Shown: positions 22,108 to 22,704 of the stretch, in pieces
Layout: every line of letters begins with the position of its first letter
Position numbering within the stretch: the first letter of the stretch is position 1
Assembly (NCBI GenBank): GCA_016712275.1
Contig: JADJRI010000065.1
Span: 1-22,704 of the forward strand
Reading direction: 5' to 3'
From: Planctomycetota bacterium
GTDB taxonomy: Bacteria > Planctomycetota > Phycisphaerae > UBA1845 > UTPLA1
Length of the DNA stretch: 22,704 nucleotides
The notes under the pieces: generated by a model
What the model saw: the letters and a program-made list of their open reading frames with translations, nothing else
What the model was told of the DNA's origin: nothing
The model's database searches: none
Made by a program: the position numbers and the translations under genes

Positions 22108-22278
22108 ATGGACCCCACCCAAAACGAATTCCAACTGGCCTTCATTGACCTCAGTTTTGCGGTCATTCAGTTGTTCTTTAACGTCATCACCAACATCATC
22201 TTCCCGGCGGTGAATACCCCATTTTTGACCAACGTTTTCGACGTTTTGCAGCAGATCTTCGGCCCGCTTTTCATGTAA
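22108..22278 (+). CDS. Small hydrophobic protein, 56 aa, unknown function
   Basis: The ATG at 22108 has a strong ribosome site (AGGAAGGAAG at 22091-22100, seven bases upstream). The product starts MDPTQNEFQLAFIDLSFAVI and continues QLFFNVITNIIFPAVNTPFL, TNVFDVLQQIFGPLFM, with TAA at 22276-22278. It is rich in Phe, Ile, Leu and Asn, with one likely amphipathic or membrane helix (about 9-32) and a second weaker hydrophobic stretch near the end. It lies between divergent mqnA and pdxB, 36 bases before pdxB on the same strand. The coding case rests on ribosome site, spacing and hydrophobic pattern; no family recognised. Confidence 0.6.
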   Translation: MDPTQNEFQLAFIDLSFAVIQLFFNVITNIIFPAVNTPFLTNVFDVLQQIFGPLFM

Positions 22279-22314
22279 TCCGCCATTTTCGGCCCGATCC
22301 GCTATCATTTCCCC

Positions 22315-22704
22315 ATGCGAATTGCCGTCGATGACTCCATTCCGGGAGCGGTTGAAGTTTTTGGCCGGCTTGGAGATGTCCGCCTTTTTTCCGGCCGATC
22401 CATCAATTCCGCCCACCTGGCCGAAACCGACGCCCTCGTAATCCGAAGCGTCACATCCGTTACGGCCGAGCTTCTCAAGAACACGCCCGTGCGGTTTGTC
22501 GGGACGGCCACTTCGGGCACGGACCATGTCGATATTTTGCATTTGCAAAAGTGCGGGATTCAATTTGCGGATGCGGCGGGGTGCAATGCGCGGGCGGTCG
22601 CCGAATATCTCATTGCGGCGATTGTTCGGATGGCCGCGCGGGAAAACGGCCGGATTTCAGGGAAAACCATCGGAATTGTCGGGTGCGGGCGGATCGGTTC
22701 GATG
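22315..22704 (+). CDS. pdxB: Erythronate-4-phosphate dehydrogenase (PdxB), 3' partial
   Basis: PdxB oxidises 4-phosphoerythronate in the DXP-dependent branch of pyridoxal 5'-phosphate synthesis. The first 130 codons are present: MRIAVDDSIPGAVEVFGRLG, then ALVIRSVTSVTAELLKNTPV, RFVGTATSGTDHVDILHLQK, AAGCNARAVAEYLIAAIVRM and IVGCGRIGSM, the last being the start of the Gly-rich NAD-binding motif GxGxxG. This order and the GTATSGTDH and GCNA signatures distinguish PdxB from other D-2-hydroxyacid dehydrogenases such as SerA, although the wider family is similar. The gene runs off the right edge, so catalytic Arg, Glu and His cannot be checked. The start lies 36 bases after the small protein. Confidence 0.87.
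   Translation, partial: MRIAVDDSIPGAVEVFGRLGDVRLFSGRSINSAHLAETDALVIRSVTSVTAELLKNTPVRFVGTATSGTDHVDILHLQKCGIQFADAAGCNARAVAEYLIAAIVRMAARENGRISGKTIGIVGCGRIGSM

Overview
The window looks like chromosomal DNA from a planctomycete-type bacterium, probably Phycisphaerae-like. This is inferred from three things: a secreted beta-propeller protein with DCNxNGxxDxCE repeats and a dockerin-like tail, the futalosine route to menaquinone, and many short GC-rich palindromes between and inside genes. No rRNA, tRNA or CRISPR array was seen, and no gene-free stretch exceeds 300 bases.

Layout: 1-182 is the end of a response-regulator receiver domain. A 260-base gap with a perfect TGTGA-N6-TCACA palindrome leads into the distal half of a complex I operon, nuoG-H-I-J-K-L-M-N (443-11498). 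The nuoA-F genes are not here, so the nuo set is split or starts elsewhere. Next come a GroES-family co-chaperonin (11610-11939), an exported nuclease-fold protein flanked by two zinc-binding-like motifs (12171-13132), a small membrane protein, a BtpA-family protein (13610-14425) and another small membrane protein. An IS630-family element (14955-16113) has clear terminal inverted repeats and a TA duplication. It lies beside a 72-aa conserved-type small protein and the wreck of an HNH endonuclease gene. On the minus strand are a long exported FG-GAP propeller protein (16542-19456) and the menaquinone genes mqnA-mqnC (19720-21845). On the plus strand are a 56-aa hydrophobic protein and the start of pdxB, which runs off the window end.

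Function: complex I passes electrons from NADH to a quinone, and mqnA/mqnC make menaquinone, so two parts of one respiratory chain sit in this window. PdxB belongs to pyridoxal phosphate synthesis.

Data quality: at least seven genes carry one-base frame breaks, mostly in short G or C runs (nuoG, nuoI, nuoN, the nuclease-fold gene, the IS transposase, the FG-GAP gene, mqnC). Because essential-type genes are affected and the protein continues exactly in the neighbouring frame, I read most of these as consensus errors rather than decay. This needs read-level confirmation. Coordinates for broken genes cover the whole repaired gene.

The most unusual features are the palindromes and heptanucleotide repeats placed between successive nuo genes, the palindromes that have become coding sequence in nuoJ and mqnC, the two-propeller architecture of the FG-GAP protein, and the zinc-motif/nuclease/zinc-motif protein.
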